Below are positions 59,331-64,000 of a DNA stretch of 64,000 bases, piece after piece (positions within the stretch are counted from its first letter, which is position 1; each line of letters starts with the position of its first letter). The stretch is from Lates calcarifer. Its lineage: Eukaryota > Chordata > Actinopteri > Centropomidae. The notes under the pieces were generated by a model, which worked only from the letters and a program-made list of their open reading frames with translations, had not been told where the DNA came from and ran no database searches. The DNA lies in NCBI RefSeq assembly GCF_001640805.2, contig NC_066851.1, positions 23,610,493 to 23,674,492 of the forward strand, given 5' to 3'. Made by a program: the position numbers and the translations under genes.

Positions 59331-60061
59331 TGATCAGCCTCTGTGATAGTCTTATGTGGTAAAGATATTTCATTTGTGTTCACAACTCATCTGTTTAATT
59401 GGCTTCTACTCAGGAAAGAGTGCACGGTGATGATGAGATGTGAGGGGACTTTTACCGAAACACATGATCCGGTGTAACTATGTACTTGAGTTGTTTTGGA
59501 CGAGCGCCTAATAGGAAAGTTGGCTCGGATGGAAGTTGACAGCTGGATGTTTCAGCGCAGGTGTGTCCGTGGAATGGGTAGAACAGTTTTATTCTTTACA
59601 TGCGTCTGTTTTTTAGCAACATTAGTGATGTAGCTCTACAAAGGGGTTGTTGGTCCAACGCTGCAGAATCTCAACAACTCCTGAATGAATTGCCTCAGTT
59701 TGCTGATCCAAAAACAGTCGAGCTCTTCCCGTTACTTTTTGTGAAACTTTCATGACTTTCAAAATAGATAATCTAACAATCATGTTTGACCACAGAGTTT
59801 GAACTCTCTTGACAGCCATTCACATCCTGTTATCTTTTATTTAAATTACATTTAAATGGTTACGGTTTGGTTAAGGTTTAGGTATTATAGTAATGGAGAC
59901 AGGGAATGACCAGCAGTCTCCTGTCATTTAAACATAAAGACATGTTGTTTTGGGGGATTTTGTTGAATCGACTGGTGCTGTCATTTTTCTTGGAAGGACA
60001 GTCTCAAAATAATACAACCAGCTGCTTCACTGCAGTGAGTGGGGGGGTGAAAGATGGAGGT

Positions 60062-60400
60062 AAAAGGTGCTATATGTAGATTTTTGCTATCACCACGTAG
60101 CCAACTTTAGCATTGTAGAACATACAAATGTCACCAGTTCAGTGTCAAACTTAATTTCTTTACTTACCAAGAACTGTCTCCAGTGTTGGAAAGCAACGCC
60201 AATGTTTTGCTTTTATTTCTCTTATTCTACTGCATGCTAACCAGCTAGCCCCAGCCTGCTCCATCCCATAATACCACTTTGTGGTGGTGAGTCAGTGTAG
60301 CATCCTCAGTCCAACTCTTGGTGAGTACACAGTTGTTAATGCTAATGCTAGCTATCAGAAATTCATACATAGCAGCTGTAATGATGCTAGTTAGTGGAGT
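60062..60400. mobile_element. second copy of the MITE-like element
   Basis: The left end AAAGGTGCTATATGTAGATTTTTGCTATC matches the inverted right end of the element at 43895-44240 (TAGCAAAAACTGACATATAGCACCTTT). The interior shares GCATGCTAACCAGCTAGCC. The right end (CATACATAGCAGCTG) is degraded. Confidence 0.6.
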
Positions 60401-60717
60401 TTCTGCTGAAAAGCATGAATGTATGTGTGGAAATTAAATATTACTTGCATTGCAGATGCGAAGATTTAGGTCTTCTGCCCGTTTGTGAGTATCTGAGGAT
60501 TCACTGATATGGTTTGCTGGTAACTTGTTGCCCTAGTTTTTCAGTCTAGATGTTGCCTCAGTGAAACAAACAGCAAACTAACTGATCTATATTCACTCAC
60601 CAGCCTCTCAGCCTCATGTAGTCTTCAGCATTTCAGAAAACAGAGTTCAGATTTTCAGAGTTCACAGTAGAAAATGTAATGTAACATAATCACATAATCA
60701 TTTGGTATGATACACAC

Positions 60718-60719
60718 GT

Positions 60720-60763
<44 letters not shown>

Positions 60764-61032
60764 CAATAGACATGCACACACCTCCAGCTCGTTTCCCCTA
60801 ATTCTACTTGTGCCACCTCACCTCTCAGTGCAATAACAAGCTTGTTTCTCTCTCTCTCTCTCCACACACACACACACACACACACACATCGCTGTGATTA
60901 GCTTTGGCAGCACAAGGCCATCCAGCGCTCTCAGATATAACTGCTTCTCTTTGATAAACATGAGAGCTCAGACACACCGCTGTCTGCAGCTACCATCTGA
61001 CTGAGAATCATACACACACACACCAGCACACA
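60718..61032. repeat. CA and CT microsatellites
   Basis: CA at about 60719-60760, CT at 60847-60862 leading into CA at about 60863-60888, and CA runs at about 61010-61034 and 61062-61074. Confidence 0.88.
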
Positions 61033-61129
61033 CACTCTCCAACTGAAGCTATGCACGTGTATGCACACACACACACGCACATGCACAAGCCTTCGGTCAG
61101 CGTACAATATCTCAGAGTTTGTGCAGCCT

Positions 61130-61345
61130 GGAGAATATTTGATATGTAGATAAGTCTTAAAAAGGGTGAGATTTGCATATTGGGCTCCTGTTGCACACGG
61201 CTCAGAGCCGCATGTGGTAGGTACATTTTTAATCAGCGAGTGGAGAAAAAATTAATTTGTTTTTGGTGGGAGGAGGAGGAGGAGGAGGAGAGACGATGCT
61301 CCTCTTCGTTCCATTAGCAGCATTTTGTCAAAGCAGTTGAGCTGG
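61130..61345. promoter_or_regulatory. npas3: conserved-element-like block with octamer-like site
   Basis: GGGTGAGATTTGCATATTGG (POU-type ATTTGCAT), TTTTAATCAGCGAGTGG, AAATTAATTTG and a (GAG)n run at about 61267-61290, then CGTTCCATTAGCAGCATTTTG. A TG run follows at 61369-61389. Confidence 0.3.
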
Positions 61346-63779
61346 ATTCAGACAGGCTGTGAAACTGAGTGTGTGTGTGTGTGTGTGTGAAGTCTTAAAT
61401 ATGATCTCTATGCTGTAAGCAAGTGTGTATGTGTTCTACATGCAGGTTTGTGTGTTTACTTTCCTGCAGCTAGTATTTATTAAATGAAACCTCTTCAATT
61501 AAATATGTGTTTTGTCGCCTCATTAAACCGACACCTTGTTGTTTCAAGAAAAGACGACTTTACTGTTTTTTTAATTCAAGTAAATCGTTTTTTAAAAATA
61601 ATTCTTTCATTCTAGCTGTGTTCTTATAACCTTGTTTTTAATTCACGTCTAGTCTTTGTCTTGTTTATTTTATTGGCATTTATATTACAGTTCTTTTCTG
61701 TCTGGGAGCCTTTCTTTTAGCTTTGGAACGTGGCTGAGAAATTGACTTTGTGATTGTGGATTGTCTCCGTCTGTCGCGCTGTGAGTCAACATTTTATAAA
61801 ACTTATTTCATCCTTTGTATTTTGTGAGACACCTTATTTGGTTTTGTACAGTTCTGGGTCTTTGGAGATGCTGCAGGGCCCTGAGGACGTAAAGTTTGTG
61901 ACTGTAGAGGGAATTGAACTCTCGTCTTTTGATCTAAATAATATAACAGCGTCAGACTCGGCTCTTTCAGAAATACACCTTCAGTTCAAATTAAAGTCGG
62001 AGGGTCAGGTGTTGATCCTGGTTAAATCGATGAAAACTTCCCTGCAAGTAGAAACTGAGTCGAAGGTGAACGTCCTGAGCCTCCTCGTTCTCGGTGAGAT
62101 AAAACCCGTGCTCTGCTTCCATGTGTCTGTCTGAGCGGCTGCAGCTTCCAGCAGCAGAGCGGCTCTTCTCTTTATTACAGCTGACAGTTTGTTTATGTCT
62201 GGTTTGAAGCGTTTATTTTTACAGCATTTTACAGCTTCCCTCGGTCTCCTCGGCTCACTTCTCTGACCTCGAGCTGACTGCTGCTTGTTTAGACATTAAA
62301 CAGATTCAGACCCTCGGTGCTGTTACAGCAGCAGAGAGCAGGGGCTGGGAATCATCTGGAAAATTACCATACCAGCCTTGATACCAGCACATTTAAAGTG
62401 ACACTGATACCAAAACAGAACTTCATTTGAATATCAGCCATGTAACTGGAGGTACTTTATCATAAGACACATCACACCGACCCGAACTAACATCCTCTAC
62501 ACAGCTAATAACAATATTTAAATGCAGAAATGATTCTTGACAGTTTTAACAAAGAGCAGCAAAGGAAGTAAGTGTTGGCGCTCAAGTTGGAAGAAACTAA
62601 AGTGTGTTTTGAGTCCTGGACAAGTCACGATGTGCGTTTCCTCAGATTGAAAACCTTTTGAAAGTAGAAGTGAAGGTTTAAAGTTCTTTTTTCAGTCTGT
62701 TTCTTCTGATGTTGGGGATGTAGACGTGTGTGTTTGGCAGTTTTGATCATATGATAACAGTAAATGTAAGGACTTGAATGCACCATGCACAGACACAGAC
62801 CGTTACTTCTGACTCTGAACAGAATTTGGAGCCTGTAGAATCATGTTTTACAGCGAGGTCCGATGTCAGTTTCCAGAGTCTCGTTCAGAGTCTCCAGAAA
62901 GTTGAATAGCTTCTCTCAGTTACACAGCTGAAGGACGTTTTCTGTGCGCTCTCTACATGCCTCTCTCCTCCCTCTCACTAACTTCCAGCTGAACAAAATC
63001 TAAAGTTATTATCATCGTTCAGTGAAGCGGGGATACTGTGGGGATTTTAACTCCCTCCTTCCCCTTTTGAAAAAAGCGACAGATTGAGGCAGAAGATCTT
63101 AAAGGGACGCTGAGTGTTGGCTGCGTTCCCCACCGCTGTAAGGCAAACTCTCCACCTGGTGAGTCTGCAGCAGCACTCGCAGCATGATGCCAGTGTGTGT
63201 GAGTGTGTGTGTGTGTTCAGCTGTGTAGATTAATGCACAGACGCACCTCTGGACTGATGTCAACTTGTGTGTTTCTGTGTGTGAATAGCAGTTTTGAACA
63301 GATGTAGAGAGAGACTGTCAGAGAATGAAGAGAGGTGTGTGCAGCCGTCTGAAGCGTCTCCGGTGACAGAGGATGTCCTAGTTTCAGGACGACGTCTCTC
63401 ATCCCGGCATCGAACGTGCTCCCACCACTTTAGGAAAACATTTATACATCAACTGTTTTGACATTCTCTCAGTCGCGTAGTTTAGTTTAGTTTTACTCTG
63501 AGTCGCTCTGTGGATTGATGCAGGGATCAGGCTCTGTCCTCGGAGTCTTTCGACATGAATCTGTTGCGTGTGTGCTTATTAATGGAGATGGAGTTGAGTT
63601 GGTGGTGGAGACCAAAGCGGAGCTAAAAGGAGAGGATATAAACCCCAGTCGAAATGGATGTCAGTGTTTCTCTGTGCTTGGTGTGTAAAACTGACTCCTG
63701 TGTGTTTGCAGGGTCGTGTGTCTCGTCCTGTTAGAGATAATATAGAGATTAAAGGAGTGTTGCAGTGTCTATAGTGTAA

Positions 63780-64000
63780 ATTCAGAGACCCAACTCAGAA
63801 GACTTGCAGCTTGACTTGCACTTATGAACACTTGTAACTTGGCTTGGACTGGCTCTGAAGGACTTGAGACTTGAAATGGCCAGTGACCTGGATGGGATTT
63901 GATTTGAACTGACTTGAGACAAAGGTTTTTGACAAAACTTCAGACTTGTCTTGAAACCTGATTTATTTTAGACCTGACTTGCCAGAGACTTGAGACACGA
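63780..64000. repeat. degenerate GACTTGAGACTTG repeat, cut by the window end
   Basis: Repeated variants: GCTTGACTTGCACTTATG, AACTTGGCTTGGACTGG, GGACTTGAGACTTGAAATGG, GAACTGACTTGAGACAAAGG, CAGACTTGTCTTGAAACC, GACCTGACTTGCC, GAGACTTGAGACACGA. A common fish dispersed or tandem repeat, related to 45500-45725. Confidence 0.75.

Larger units (their letters stand above)
31440..64000 (+). other. npas3: npas3 intron 1 (at least 32.5 kb, open at the window end)
   Basis: No sequence matching the expected exon 2 ([21 protein letters not shown]) was found in the reading frames. Long first introns are typical of NPAS3, whose introns in mammals are rich in conserved non-coding elements. Contents are itemised below; stretches not itemised (for example 32040-33980, 34260-35480, 37270-38900, 42050-43030, 44270-45500, 52500-54100, 57350-58980, 62150-63780) hold AT-rich sequence in which I recognise nothing. 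Confidence 0.75.

Noticed and set aside
61754..62134. 126-codon open frame in npas3 intron 1 with unremarkable composition
   Set aside because: No recognised family or splice context. A few frames of this length are expected by chance when 64 kb is read in six frames.
1..64000. CRISPR arrays, operons, phage or prokaryotic mobile elements
   Set aside because: None found; the repeats are microsatellites, SINEs and MITEs of a vertebrate genome, and genes have spliceosomal introns.

Overview
This is a window of vertebrate nuclear DNA, almost certainly from a teleost fish. Large phase-compatible exons are separated by GT-AG introns, (CA)n/(TG)n microsatellites are very dense, and there are typical fish interspersed repeats: tRNA-derived SINEs, MITE-like elements, and 'GTTGCTAAGG' and 'GACTTGAGACTTG' type repeats. 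There are no prokaryotic features. Names are given from remembered family sequence, not from a search.

Layout. (1) About 1-8.2 kb, + strand: the 3' end of akap6 (A-kinase anchoring protein 6, mAKAP). One very large exon (237-3253) ends with the PKA RII-binding helix. A second exon (3858-5174) opens with the strongly conserved VLEHSHRP...RKGDFYSYLSLSSHDSDCGEV block. The large exon carries an apparent one-base frame disruption near 1218-1230. The last few codons and the 3' end are not settled: three acceptors compete. (2) About 8.2-26.3 kb: intergenic DNA with repeats, a GC-rich NRF1-site candidate promoter at 16.6-17.2 kb, and several blocks that look like conserved non-coding elements. (3) 26.3-31.4 kb: the 5' end of npas3 (neuronal PAS-domain transcription factor 3), also on the + strand, with two alternative coding first exons. 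Exon 1a (27262-27461) begins MIRIFPDFSVQVT and ends NGTPQSVQGITAYQQ. Exon 1b (31390-31439) encodes MAPTKPSIQQDPTRRE. Both stop after the second base of an arginine codon, so both can splice to the same exon 2. (4) 31.44-64 kb: npas3 intron 1. I found no further npas3 exon; the intron holds microsatellites, SINE/MITE copies and candidate regulatory blocks.

AKAP6 followed by NPAS3 in the same orientation is the order known from human chromosome 14, so synteny supports both calls. The two proteins do not form one pathway: AKAP6 is a perinuclear scaffold for PKA, phosphatase and phosphodiesterase signalling, and NPAS3 is a bHLH-PAS transcription factor of the nervous system.

Most unusual observations: a start-codon module present three times upstream of and at npas3 exon 1a, where the first two copies encode related 12-codon upstream ORFs; the akap6 frame break; a tight nuclear-receptor half-site array at 39.95 kb in npas3 intron 1; and a five-copy dispersed repeat family with the core GGGGACTATTTTCAG.GGCGGATTAATCCACATTT.
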